Assembly: GCF_900604315.1 (NCBI RefSeq)
Contig: NZ_LR026980.1
Span: 62,001-126,000, forward strand
Direction of reading: 5' to 3'
From: [Erwinia] mediterraneensis
GTDB taxonomy: Bacteria > Pseudomonadota > Gammaproteobacteria > Enterobacterales > Enterobacteriaceae
DNA: 64,000 nucleotides
A model generated the notes under the pieces. That model searched no databases and was not told the origin of the DNA. It saw nothing but the letters and a program-made list of their open reading frames with translations. The translations under genes were made by a program, and so were the position numbers. Positions within the stretch are counted from its first letter, which is position 1, and every line of letters begins with the position of its first letter. Shown piece after piece: positions 36,196 to 45,108 of this stretch.

Positions 36196-36621
36196 ACCTG
36201 AAACTGCTCCATGAGATAGACCGAGGCCCGCAGGCGCCAGAAAATTGATCTCACAAGGGTAGCAGTCTGGCAGAGAAGAAAAAGGTAAAAACAGCGCTTC
36301 AGGCGCAACAAAAGCGGATTTGTCGCTGCGCCCGACTCTCTGCCGCTCCGCTCTGACCATCAACAGGCTCTACGGATTGTGTCTGTTACCCACACATCCC
36401 GCTCTCCTCTGTTGCTACCTCTACAGGTAAACCCACATTGCACAGGGCGTTTTACCTTCACGAATAATATTTAAAATAGTTATTTTAAACAACGATTTAC
36501 AATATATACAATAATTAAAACCGCCTGTGCGACAATATCTTAAATGTGGTATCAACTTTGTTTTCACGTTGTATTTATGTGGTATTTGTGATTTTATAAA
36601 CACAAACCCGCTGTTGAGATA
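36196..36621. promoter_or_regulatory. Promoter region of the flavoprotein operon with ATGTGGTA repeats
   Basis: About 425 bp, the last 200 strongly AT-rich. Two direct copies of ATGTGGTA at 36544-36551 and 36577-36584 are 33 bp apart (three helical turns). The same octamer occurs at the kinase/deoR promoter region, so both are probably sites of the DeoR protein encoded at 42937. Confidence 0.55.
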
Positions 36622-38025
36622 ATGTTAATGACACTGTGGAATGAAAATGTTGATGTGGTTGTCATCGGTGGTGGTGTTGTGGGCTGTGCCGTATTCCGCC
36701 GCTTTGCGCTGATGGGCGCCCGTACGCTCCTGCTTGAGAAAGGCGGAGATATTCTGTCCGGTGCCAGTAAGGCGAACAGTGCCATTCTGCACACCGGCTT
36801 TGACGCGCCTGCGGGCAGCGTGGAGCTGCACTGTATGCAGGCCGGCTATGCTGAATATCTTGCTATCCATGAGAAAATGAACCTGCCGTTGCTTAAAACA
36901 ACCGCCATCGTCGTCGCGTGGAATGAGGAACAGCTCGCTGCACTGCCAGGGATCGTCAAGCAGGCCCACGACAACCATGTTACCGATGTCGAACAGATTT
37001 CTGCTGCGGAGGTCTATCGCCGGGAACCCAACCTGGCTCCCGGTGCGCTGGGAGGCGTTTATGTCCCGGGAGAATATGTCATTGATCCCTGGAGTGCCCC
37101 GCTGGCCTATATGACCCAGGCTGTCATGCATGGCGGTCGCTATAAATTCAACTGTGAAGTGCAAGACGCTACGCGGGAACAGGACGGATGGTTACTGACG
37201 ACCTCTCAGGGTCAGGTACGTACCCGACTGGTGATTAACTGTGCCGGTAATCATGGCGATCTGATCGACGGATTCTGGCGTCAGCCTGATTATGAAATTC
37301 GTCCGCGCAAAGGCCAGTTCCTGGTTTATGACAAAGCGGCCGCAGCGGAAATTAAGGCGATTATTCTGCCGGTACCCACAGCAACAACCAAAGGCGTTCT
37401 GCTGTGCCGGACGATTTTCGGCAATCTGATCCTCGGGCCTACAGCTGAAGAGCAGCAAGACCGTAACCGCGCCGATGTTGACGAAGCCGTGCTACAGGGG
37501 CTGATTGCAAAAGGCACCCTGATGTTGCCTGCACTGAAAAATTACACTGTCACCGCCACCTATGCCGGCTTACGCCCGGCAACGGAACAGAAAGCGTACC
37601 GGATTTATGATTATCCCGATGACCAGTGGATTAGCGTCGGTGGTATTCGCTCTACGGGCCTGACGGCATCATTGGGTATCGCCGCCTGGGTAGAAGATAT
37701 TTATAGAAACCGTTTTGCAGAGCTGTTTCCGCTCACCGCACCGACAGAACTGCAGTGGCCCAAAATGCCCATGCTGTCTGAATATGAACCGCGTGATTAT
37801 ACCTGCGCCGGCAATGGCGGCATTGTCTGCCACTGTGAGCTGGTGACCCGCCGCGAGCTGGAAGCCACGTTCAATTCCGCCGTACCACCCGAGTGTATTG
37901 GTGCTCTGCGACGCCGTACCCGCGTCATGATGGGCCGCTGTAACGGCTTTTTTTGCAGCAACAACGTGGCTGAAATTGTAGGGAATCGTCTGGACAACAC
38001 GCTGGTCGTCGGGAAGGTAGAATGA
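36622..38025 (+). CDS. FAD-dependent glycerol-3-phosphate dehydrogenase-like protein with [2Fe-2S] domain
   Basis: A 467-residue DAO-family flavoprotein: FAD motif VVVIGGGVVGCAVFRRFAL near residue 11, LEKGGDILSGASKANSAILHTGFD, and GIRSTGLTASLGIAAW. The C-terminal ~75 residues form a BFD-like [2Fe-2S] domain with CHCELVTRREL and CNGFFC. This architecture is found in GlpA-like and L-2-hydroxyglutarate-oxidase-like enzymes. It overlaps the next flavoprotein gene by 4 bp, implying one complex. Substrate could be glycerol-3-phosphate or a related phospho-polyol made by the linked kinase. Confidence 0.85.
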   Translation: MLMTLWNENVDVVVIGGGVVGCAVFRRFALMGARTLLLEKGGDILSGASKANSAILHTGFDAPAGSVELHCMQAGYAEYLAIHEKMNLPLLKTTAIVVAWNEEQLAALPGIVKQAHDNHVTDVEQISAAEVYRREPNLAPGALGGVYVPGEYVIDPWSAPLAYMTQAVMHGGRYKFNCEVQDATREQDGWLLTTSQGQVRTRLVINCAGNHGDLIDGFWRQPDYEIRPRKGQFLVYDKAAAAEIKAIILPVPTATTKGVLLCRTIFGNLILGPTAEEQQDRNRADVDEAVLQGLIAKGTLMLPALKNYTVTATYAGLRPATEQKAYRIYDYPDDQWISVGGIRSTGLTASLGIAAWVEDIYRNRFAELFPLTAPTELQWPKMPMLSEYEPRDYTCAGNGGIVCHCELVTRRELEATFNSAVPPECIGALRRRTRVMMGRCNGFFCSNNVAEIVGNRLDNTLVVGKVE

Positions 38026-39239
38026 GCACTGAATATAACGTCATCATTATTGGGGCCGGTCCGTCCGGTCTTGCCGCAGCCCGCGCATTGTCTGAAGCCG
38101 GGGTGAAAGATGTATTGCTGATCGAAAGGGAAAAAGAGGCCGGTGGCGTGCCGCGTCATTGCCGTCATCCTACTTTTGGCCTGCAGACGTTCCATTACCC
38201 TATGCATGGCCATGTCTGGGCGGACCGGCTCCTGAAAATGGTCGCGGGACAATATGAGATCCGTACCAGCACGACAGTGGTGGGCATTCATCCTGCGGGC
38301 AGAGTTGAAATTACGTCTGATCGGGGCCTGGAAACGCTACAGGCAAAGCGCGTGATTATCGCCACAGGTGTACGCGAAACGCCACGCCATGCCAGGCTGG
38401 TCAGCGGCCTCAGACCTCAGGGGATCCTGACCGCCGGTGCGCTGCAGCAGTTTATCTATCTGAAAAAACTCAAGCCGGGCCTGCAACCGGTGATTGTCGG
38501 TTCCGAACTGGTCAGCTTTTCTGCGATCTGGACGCTGCGCAATGCTGGCATTAAAGCTGTCGCGCTGATTGATGAAAACAGGCGTCCCACAGCGTTCCGC
38601 CTCAGCGTAATCTATGCACGCCTGTTGGGCGTCGCCGTACATCTGGGCGCGCATATCATCCGAATTAACGGTACTGAGCGGGTTGAGAGTGTTGAATTCA
38701 GTGGAGCTGACGGCGAAGCCCATAAACTTGCCTGCGACAGCATTATTTTTACCGGTCGCTTTACCGGTGAATATACGCTTATCCGTAAAAGTCACCTTGC
38801 TTATGAAGCGGAAACAGGCCGGCCACTGTTTGATCAATATGGTCGCTGCTCCGATCCCTGCTATTACGCAACAGGTAACATGACGCACCCGGCAGATATG
38901 GGTGATCAGTGTTATCAGGAGGGGCAACGCATTGGACAGTTTGTCGCACAATCGCTGCAGGGTCAGGAAAGCGCAGACTGTGACGTACCAGTGCATCTGG
39001 ATGATACCTTTCGTCTGGCAGCGCCAAACCGGGTGAGCGGCGGCCGTCAGCACAGCGAACCCGTTACACTTAATGTCCGCGTTAATCATTATTACAAAGG
39101 AACGATTGTGGTACGGGACGGGGAGCGGGAATTGTACCGGGGCAAGCATCGCTGTCTTCCCGAACGCAGGGTCCTGTTGAAGAATATTGATATTTCAGGC
39201 ATCACACCGGAAAGCGAAATTACCATCAGCACGCACTGA
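38022..39239 (+). CDS. FAD/NAD-dependent oxidoreductase partner subunit
   Basis: A 405-residue pyridine-nucleotide-disulphide-type flavoprotein: VIIIGAGPSGLAAARAL at the start, VIIATGVRETPRHARL with GILTAGALQQFI, a second Rossmann segment PVIVGSELVSFSAIWTL, and the FAD-end motif YYATGNMTHPADMGDQC. The last ~75 residues (EPVTLNVRVNHYYKGTIVV) form an extra beta-rich domain I do not recognise. Such proteins accompany BFD-containing dehydrogenases as electron-transfer partners. ATGA overlap with the previous gene; terminator at 39261-39290. Confidence 0.82.
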   Translation: MSTEYNVIIIGAGPSGLAAARALSEAGVKDVLLIEREKEAGGVPRHCRHPTFGLQTFHYPMHGHVWADRLLKMVAGQYEIRTSTTVVGIHPAGRVEITSDRGLETLQAKRVIIATGVRETPRHARLVSGLRPQGILTAGALQQFIYLKKLKPGLQPVIVGSELVSFSAIWTLRNAGIKAVALIDENRRPTAFRLSVIYARLLGVAVHLGAHIIRINGTERVESVEFSGADGEAHKLACDSIIFTGRFTGEYTLIRKSHLAYEAETGRPLFDQYGRCSDPCYYATGNMTHPADMGDQCYQEGQRIGQFVAQSLQGQESADCDVPVHLDDTFRLAAPNRVSGGRQHSEPVTLNVRVNHYYKGTIVVRDGERELYRGKHRCLPERRVLLKNIDISGITPESEITISTH

Positions 39240-39260
39240 ACCCTCGCCAGAGGTAATACA

Positions 39261-39290
39261 GGGCAGAGCCACAGGCTTTGCCCTTTTTTT
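39261..39290 (+). terminator. Rho-independent terminator of the flavoprotein operon
   Basis: GGGCAGAGCC and GGCTTTGCCC form a 10-bp stem (one G-U) with loop ACA, followed by seven T. Confidence 0.88.
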
Positions 39291-39430
39291 ATGCGGGCCT
39301 TTTTCCTGCCCTTCGGTTATGCGTTTACCTTTTGTCCCGATACAGAACGTGCCGTTCCAGGTTCGCATCAGAAGCAGCAAAAAGGGAGTATCAGTCAGGC
39401 GGGAAGAGAGAAAATGGCGGGGAGTGGCAG

Positions 39431-39462
39431 GAAAAAAATAAGGCCTGCTCTGGCAGGCCTTA
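39431..39462 (-). terminator. Rho-independent terminator of the kinase-EutH-DUF1937 operon
   Basis: TAAGGCCTGC (39439-39448), loop TCTG and GCAGGCCTTA form a perfect 10-bp stem; on the minus strand it runs into seven T. It begins 10 bp after the DUF1937 stop. Confidence 0.85.
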
Positions 39463-39471
39463 CAGTTACAT

Positions 39472-39828
39472 TTAAGCGAACTCTTTTTCGACTTCGGACC
39501 AGAGACTGACGCGTTGATTGCGGTTTTTATAGAATTTAATCTCTCGCTGTATACCCGCGCTCTTGTCCCATCCGTCGATATCCAGGATGATCAGCTCATC
39601 CATCATCTCCAGAAAGAGCGCATCAACCGGTGCCCATACTTTACCAATATTTTCTCGGGCCGTTTTTTCGAACGCCAGATTGACTGGATGGGACATCGTC
39701 ACCTGGCTGAAGACCGCATGTCCCGCTTCGATAATTTTTGCCGCGACCCGGTTACAGGCCATGAAACGTGCATGAACGATTTGTTCATCCGCATGGCTGT
39801 AAGGGCAAGCGAGAAAAATTTTACGCAT
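39472..39828 (-). CDS. DUF1937-family protein (nucleoside 2-deoxyribosyltransferase-like)
   Basis: A 118-residue protein starting KIFLACPYSHADEQIVHARF, with HAVFSQVTMSHPVN and a DELIILDIDGWDKSAGIQREI segment; this is the DUF1937 form of the nucleoside 2-deoxyribosyltransferase fold, with a catalytic-type Glu in the QREI helix. Start ATG 39828 has AGGGGAA. It is the last gene of an operon with an FGGY kinase and EutH-like carrier, an unusual partner whose role is unknown. Confidence 0.78.
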   Translation of the reverse strand: MRKIFLACPYSHADEQIVHARFMACNRVAAKIIEAGHAVFSQVTMSHPVNLAFEKTARENIGKVWAPVDALFLEMMDELIILDIDGWDKSAGIQREIKFYKNRNQRVSLWSEVEKEFA

Positions 39829-39890
39829 TTAAATTCCCCTGGTGCTGCTTAGAAAAGCTATGTCCAGATGTGGACACAGCGAATAAACGT

Positions 39891-41141
39891 TTAATGGCTC
39901 GCCTGGACAGTAATTTTTTGCTCAGCCATTACGATATCGTTTTTTTCGTCATCACGGCGTTCCATACGCTGTGCTTCCGGAACAGAGATAAAAACAGCAA
40001 TGGCGACGGCAATGGCACCTGCCGCGAACTTACCAACCATAATCGGCAGGACAAGCGTAGGCTGGAAGTTTGCCGTGAAGGCCAGGTGATCGCCCAGTGT
40101 CGCCTGCGCACAGATGCCGAAGGCCACACATAATACTTTGTCACGAGCGCGCATATCTTTAAACAGATGGAACACAGCAATGATATTAGCCAGCACCATC
40201 ACCATGCCCAGCGCACCGGCATCGGTAAGTCGCAGCTGGCGACCAATAAACTTCATCGGACGCTGACAATATTTCTGGAACAAATAACAGACCGGGAAAG
40301 TCCCTGCGAGCATGATGCCAATGTAACCCGCGATTTCAATTGCCCGGTAAAGCTCTTTTTCATCAGCAAATAACGGATCGAAGACCCAGCCGCCAAACAC
40401 TTTGGTAAACACGCCGGTGAAATGCTGGATAATACAGGCCGCCAGAACCAGTTTAATAAAGGCATCGATGGCTTTGCCGAACAGCAGGAAACCATTCACC
40501 ATCAGGGTGGTACGGTATTTCAGTCCCAGCGCCAGTACAAAGCAGAAGGCGAATAATGGGGCGAGCATTTGCAGCGCGTGTAAAAAATCCACCTGCAGAT
40601 AATGACTGGCAGGAGAAGAGGTCGAAATAATATCGCGTACCGGAATGTTATTCAGAGTAATAATCATCAGTGAAATCAGTACGCCAAAAGGAATACTGAT
40701 CAGCCCTGCCATTGCCCCCAGCGCCAGATATTTATGGTCAGCGGGTTTCAGCATAATCAGGCCAACGGGTATCAGATAGACGATACTGGCACCTGAGGTG
40801 TAGCCAATCAGCATGGCCGTTATCCACTGGTCACGGTTTGCGGCAATCGCATCCGCGAGCTGATAACCGCCCATATCAACCGCAATAATAGAGAGCGCAG
40901 CGATAGAAACGTCAGACCCCATAGACTCAAACAGTGGGCCGATAGTATGAGTAATGGCATAAGAAATAATGGGAATAGCCGCCATAATACCCGCCTGAGC
41001 AAGAAACACCGGCCCGATAGAATGGATGCCATTAACAAATTCTTTTCCCAGACCGCTTTCAGGTTTTATTATCGAGGCCATGGCACCGAGAAGGGTGCCC
41101 GCCATAATAATATAAATGATGATATTTCCAATTTCAGACAT
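39891..41141 (-). CDS. EutH-like membrane transporter
   Basis: A 416-residue protein with ~11 hydrophobic segments, related to EutH, the ethanolamine carrier of eut operons: IIIYIIMAGTLLGA at the start, SIIAVDMGGYQLADAIA, SIVYLIPVGLIML, AIEIAGYIGIMLAGTFPV and FGICAQATLGDHLAF correspond to conserved EutH blocks. No ethanolamine ammonia-lyase or other eut gene is present, so the substrate is probably a different small amino- or polyol. Starts 15 bp after the kinase with AGAGGAAAG. Confidence 0.8.
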   Translation of the reverse strand: MSEIGNIIIYIIMAGTLLGAMASIIKPESGLGKEFVNGIHSIGPVFLAQAGIMAAIPIISYAITHTIGPLFESMGSDVSIAALSIIAVDMGGYQLADAIAANRDQWITAMLIGYTSGASIVYLIPVGLIMLKPADHKYLALGAMAGLISIPFGVLISLMIITLNNIPVRDIISTSSPASHYLQVDFLHALQMLAPLFAFCFVLALGLKYRTTLMVNGFLLFGKAIDAFIKLVLAACIIQHFTGVFTKVFGGWVFDPLFADEKELYRAIEIAGYIGIMLAGTFPVCYLFQKYCQRPMKFIGRQLRLTDAGALGMVMVLANIIAVFHLFKDMRARDKVLCVAFGICAQATLGDHLAFTANFQPTLVLPIMVGKFAAGAIAVAIAVFISVPEAQRMERRDDEKNDIVMAEQKITVQASH

Positions 41142-41156
41142 ACTTTCCTCTTTGAA

Positions 41157-42599
41157 TTACTCGCTGCGCAAATGGTGAGACCGAGATATAATTTCTTTAT
41201 ATTTTTCGAAGTACGGTGATAGATTCTGCCGTCCAGGTTCGGTAATCGCGTGCTGATTTTTCACTTTTAGTGGATGAGTGATCCCCAGGCCTTTACGCGC
41301 CAGCATCGCCACCCCCTGAGCGGTAATTTCCCGGTTAGCTGGCGTCACAATGCGTTTCTGGATAAGCGTGGCAAGAAACTGTTTAAAATAGACGTTTGAA
41401 GATAAACCTCCATCAACAGAGATGGTATCGCCAACAGGACGGATCTTGTCCATCGCGGTAATGACCTCGGCAGAGCGCATCGCTATCCCCTCCAGAATGG
41501 ACTGCAGCATATCTTTGCGTTCGGTCTCAAGAGAAAGCCCTGCCCACAAACCGGCTGCTGAACGGTCCCAGTAGGGACAGCCGAGACCAGAAAGCGCGGG
41601 CACAAAAGCCAGTCCGCGGGCAATGGCCGGTTCCTCTGAAAAGTCGGAGAACTCGTCTAAATCGTTATAAAGACCGATTTTTCCTGCCCAGTTAATGGCG
41701 GAAGCGGCGTTATAAACACCACCATCCAGACCATATAACGGCTTCTCGTCGGGGAATTTCCAGCACAGCGTGGGCAACAGACCAGAGCCTTCAGCATCAG
41801 GCACCGCATTACCGGTTACAGATTGCAAAAAGGCGCCTGTACCAAAGGTAATTTTCATCTGTCCGGGTTCAAGACAGCCGTGTCCGTAAGTACCGGCAAA
41901 CTGGTCGACAATGCAGGCTGTCAGAGGAGTTGTATTGCCTTCATAGCGCACGTCACCGAAATGAGCAGTGTTATGGCGAACGTCCGGTAGCGCCTCGACA
42001 GGCACACCAAACAGGCGGCATAACTCCTCATCCCACTGCAGCGTATGAATATTGAATAAAGAGGTGCGGGAAGCTGAATTGTAATCTGTAACGTGCGTGC
42101 CACAGAGGTGGAACATGAAAAACGCATCCATCGTGCCCAGCCGGAGCTGACCACGACGGGCAAGCTCACGGGCGCCAGACACGTTACGCATAATCCAGCC
42201 CAGTTTGCTGGCAGAAAAGTAAGCATCCAGCGGCAGCCCGGTTTTCGCGCGCACCAGCGCTTCCGCGCCCTCAGCGCGCAACTGACGAATTATCTTTTCA
42301 GTTCGCTGATCCTGCCAGATAATGGCGTTGTAAAGGGGCTGGCCACTTTGTGCATCCCACGCCACAACACTTTCCCCCTGATGGGCAAGACCGATGGCAT
42401 CCACAACGCCGCAATGACTCAGGCAAGAGCGAATATTGCGCAGGATCTCCATGGGATCATGTTCCACCCAGCCGGGATTTGGCGTCAGCTGCTTGTGTGC
42501 AATCGCAACAGGCGAAAAATGTTTTCCATCTTCATTGAAAACCACAACACGTGTTCCGGTCGTTCCCTGGTCAATGGCTGCGTAACGCTGGTTTAGCAT
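41157..42599 (-). CDS. FGGY-family kinase, glycerol-kinase-like
   Basis: A 480-residue ATP-dependent sugar/polyol kinase. The N-terminal AAIDQGTTGTRVVVFNEDG is the phosphate-1 loop; NAIIWQDQRTEKII, TFGTGAFLQSVTGN, and the C-terminal IAMRSAEVI with ISVDGGLSSNVYFKQFLATL are as in glycerol kinases. It is shorter than E. coli GlpK (502) and has TG instead of SS after DQGTT, so substrate specificity may differ. ATG 42599 has GAGGGG upstream. First gene of a minus-strand operon with EutH-like and DUF1937 genes; divergent from deoR. Confidence 0.85.
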   Translation of the reverse strand: MLNQRYAAIDQGTTGTRVVVFNEDGKHFSPVAIAHKQLTPNPGWVEHDPMEILRNIRSCLSHCGVVDAIGLAHQGESVVAWDAQSGQPLYNAIIWQDQRTEKIIRQLRAEGAEALVRAKTGLPLDAYFSASKLGWIMRNVSGARELARRGQLRLGTMDAFFMFHLCGTHVTDYNSASRTSLFNIHTLQWDEELCRLFGVPVEALPDVRHNTAHFGDVRYEGNTTPLTACIVDQFAGTYGHGCLEPGQMKITFGTGAFLQSVTGNAVPDAEGSGLLPTLCWKFPDEKPLYGLDGGVYNAASAINWAGKIGLYNDLDEFSDFSEEPAIARGLAFVPALSGLGCPYWDRSAAGLWAGLSLETERKDMLQSILEGIAMRSAEVITAMDKIRPVGDTISVDGGLSSNVYFKQFLATLIQKRIVTPANREITAQGVAMLARKGLGITHPLKVKNQHAITEPGRQNLSPYFEKYKEIISRSHHLRSE

Positions 42600-42936
42600 A
42601 AACCCCTCAATCTTTTTTGTGGCTTGCATGTTGTCATGATTATATTGCCAACGCTTTATTACCACATAAACACACCAAATCAACACAAATAACACATTAC
42701 GCCGTTTAAGTGTGATGCGCCTCATACTTTTTACTTATGACTGTGTGGTTATGATGTGGTAAATACGTGATAATAACGGCACGGAAGGGGTTGACACGGA
42801 CTGCCTGGCCACAAAAGGACGCTCAGATGTGGGATTCCCCACAAGGGATCACGCGCGGGCAATTGACAGTAGCGGACGTGTCGCAGATAGTCCCACCTGG
42901 AAACGAGCATAACGCGCTTATAAAGCAGGTAAGAAG
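42600..42936. promoter_or_regulatory. Divergent control region with ATGTGGTA sites
   Basis: 337 bp between kinase and deoR. Exact ATGTGGTA copies lie at 42660-42667 (minus) and 42754-42761 (plus); near copies at 42690-42697 (minus, ATGTGTTA) and 42743-42750 (GTGTGGTT). The same octamer is repeated before the flavoprotein operon. Likely operators of the DeoR protein. Confidence 0.55.
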
Positions 42937-43701
42937 ATGGATTACTCAAACGCTTCGGAAAGAAGAAACATCATCCTTGAACATCTGAAAGCTAACGGCC
43001 AGGTTTTTGTTAACGAGCTGGCTGAAGAGTTTAACGTATCGCAGGAAACCATACGGCGTGATCTTAATAAGCTGGAAGAGCTCAGGCATATCAAAAAGAT
43101 TCATGGCGGTGCAGTCAGCGCCCAGTTCGGCTTTGAACTTGAATTTAATCAGCGGGCCAGACTGGCAGAAGACGAGAAAAAAGCCATTGCTTTAAAAGCG
43201 GCAGAGCTCATTAAACCCGGAGATTCACTCTTCATTGACTTCGGCACCACTACGCTGGAGTTTGCCAGACAAATAGCCTCAGTCACGCAACTGACCGTCA
43301 TGACCAATTCCCCGGTCATTGCCAACCTCTTTCATGAAAATGCCACAACAAACCTTATTCTTATCGGAGGCCAGTTTGGCATGTCAAAAATGGAGTGTAT
43401 CGGGCCCGTGACATTGCAGGGGATCAGTGCGTTTTATGCCGACTATGCGGTTATCGGCGCCGGCGCGGTCAGTCCTGAAGCCGGTATTATGGATCAGGAT
43501 CTGAATGAAGCGGCGATAGCCCGTCAGATGATAAAACAAAGTAACAAAACGATCGTGCTGGCTGACGGGCATAAGCTGAATAACCGCGCGACATCACTGG
43601 TTGCGGAATGGAATGATATTTCCTGGCTGGTAACCACCGACCCTGACAATAAATTAAAACATCTCCGATTTCCCGAAACGCTGAACATCATTGTTGCCTG
43701 A
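42937..43701 (+). CDS. DeoR-family transcriptional regulator
   Basis: A 254-residue DeoR/GlpR-type repressor: HTH with RRNIILEHLKANGQVFVNEL and SQETIRRDLNKLEE, then IKKIHGGAV, and the sugar-phosphate-sensing domain with LFIDFGTTTLEFARQI, VMTNSPVIANLF and VLADGHKLN. It is divergent from the FGGY kinase and presumably senses the kinase product. No ribosome site is strong; ATG 42937 is at the expected family start. Confidence 0.88.
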   Translation: MDYSNASERRNIILEHLKANGQVFVNELAEEFNVSQETIRRDLNKLEELRHIKKIHGGAVSAQFGFELEFNQRARLAEDEKKAIALKAAELIKPGDSLFIDFGTTTLEFARQIASVTQLTVMTNSPVIANLFHENATTNLILIGGQFGMSKMECIGPVTLQGISAFYADYAVIGAGAVSPEAGIMDQDLNEAAIARQMIKQSNKTIVLADGHKLNNRATSLVAEWNDISWLVTTDPDNKLKHLRFPETLNIIVA

Positions 43702-44193
43702 CGTAGCAGCTAAGATGCCTGGCTGGCAGCAGAATGCCATAAGGAATGATTAGCCGCGCGATCGGCAACGCTGTTCAGAGGGTTTCATATTCATCCTGAC
43801 CCGCTGCTCACTCTGTCAGCGGGTTCTAGCCCTACTGAACCTCGGCCAGCCTGTGTTCCCGTGGCGCTGACAGTGATGATCTTTCGTTAAGAAGGGCTTG
43901 CCTGCATTGCTCACCGGTAATAATCATTCCCGCTTCCGGCACTCTACCCCATGCCCACAGTAGTGAAGGACAAGCTTTCTTTCCGCCGGTACGACGTGAA
44001 AAACCACATAGTTTACGAAAATGCAGACTGTACGGTGTCATCCTGACAACCGGCCAGACCTGAACGAGGGTTACAGATCCTGAAACCAGAAATGATACCT
44101 GAGTAGCCTGTACGCTGTCTGACGACTTGTTAATTTCTTACGAAATGAGGTCCGGTAATCATGTGTAAAACAGGAGCACACGCTCTGACTTAG
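43702..44193. other. Intergenic region before the chrA remnant
   Basis: About 490 bp with no supported gene. The 69-codon frame at 43832-44041 (minus) has no ribosome site or family match. A start ATG at 44161 in the chrA frame meets a stop after ten codons (44191). Confidence 0.4.
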
Positions 44194-45022
44194 GCTGGAA
44201 CAAAGCCATCTCCGGTTCCCTTACGGCAAGCCTTTCTGTTCAGACTGACGCTGGGATTTATCAGCTTTGGCGGACCTGACGGGCAGATTGCCATTATGCA
44301 TCAGGAACTGGTTGAAAATCGCCGCTGGATATCCGAGCAGCGTTTCCTGCATGCGTTGAACTTCTGCATGGTGCTGCCGCTGTCATTGACGACCATACGC
44401 CACTGCCGTCTCATGCCCGGTTCAGCTGGAAGCGTATGGGAAAAGTGATTGCCGTCGGCGTATTGTTGTGGGGTTTCCCCATGGTTGCGCTGACGTCGCT
44501 GCTGGGGTTGGAACATCTGGTGACGCAGATGAGCGGTTTCTTTACTAAAGCGGCGTTGCTGACCTTTGGTGGCGCCTATGCGGTCCTCCCGTACGTGTAT
44601 CAGAGAGCCGTGACGCATTACGGCTGGCTTACGTCAGGGCAAATAATGGATGGGCTGGCGCCTGGTGAATCCACCCCCGGCCCTCTGATTATGGTGGTCA
44701 CTTTTGCAGGCTTTGTGGGTGGCTATACGAAAGCCGTATTCGGAGCGGATAGTCTGTTTATGGGCGGCGTGGTTGCTGCCTGCCTGGTGACGTGGTTACT
44801 TTTCTGCCTTCATTCATTTTTATCCTGGCTGGCGCTCCTTTTATCGAAACCACGCATAGTAAAATGGTTTTCTCAGCCCCGCTAACGGCCATTACTGCCG
44901 CTGTAGTGGGAGTTATGCTTAACCTGGCGCTTTTTCGCTATAACTGGAAAGTGACACCTATTATCGCCGCTACTGCCATTGCAGGTCTCGTCATACATCT
45001 GACGGGGTTGAGTGAGGTATAA
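44194..45022 (+). pseudogene. chrA: Decayed chromate transporter ChrA
   Basis: Three pieces of a ChrA-type transporter in three frames. Piece one (44194 to ~44390) reads [21 protein letters not shown] and [15 protein letters not shown]; piece two (44436-44885) reads [17 protein letters not shown] and LLTFGGAYAVLPYVYQRAV with GLAPGESTPGPLIMVV; piece three (44792-45022) reads FLPSFIFILAGAPFIE and on to the C-terminus. About 100-130 residues after the first piece are missing, and a stop (44191) precedes it with no start. A clear relic, not functional. Confidence 0.85.
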
Positions 45023-45108
45023 CACAGGTATGGCTGACAGGATGTCAGCCATATTGCCTCCTGGCTACGCCTGGTTGCGCAAACGAACAAACAGGGCTGA
45101 AAACAGGA

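Noticed and set aside
36622..42599. Standard glycerol (glp) operon
   Set aside because: No glpF, glpC or GlpR-type operator; an EutH-like carrier and DUF1937 gene are present instead, so a plain glp label would mislead.
43832..44041. 69-codon minus-strand frame
   Set aside because: No ribosome site, no recognisable domain, next to a decayed gene.
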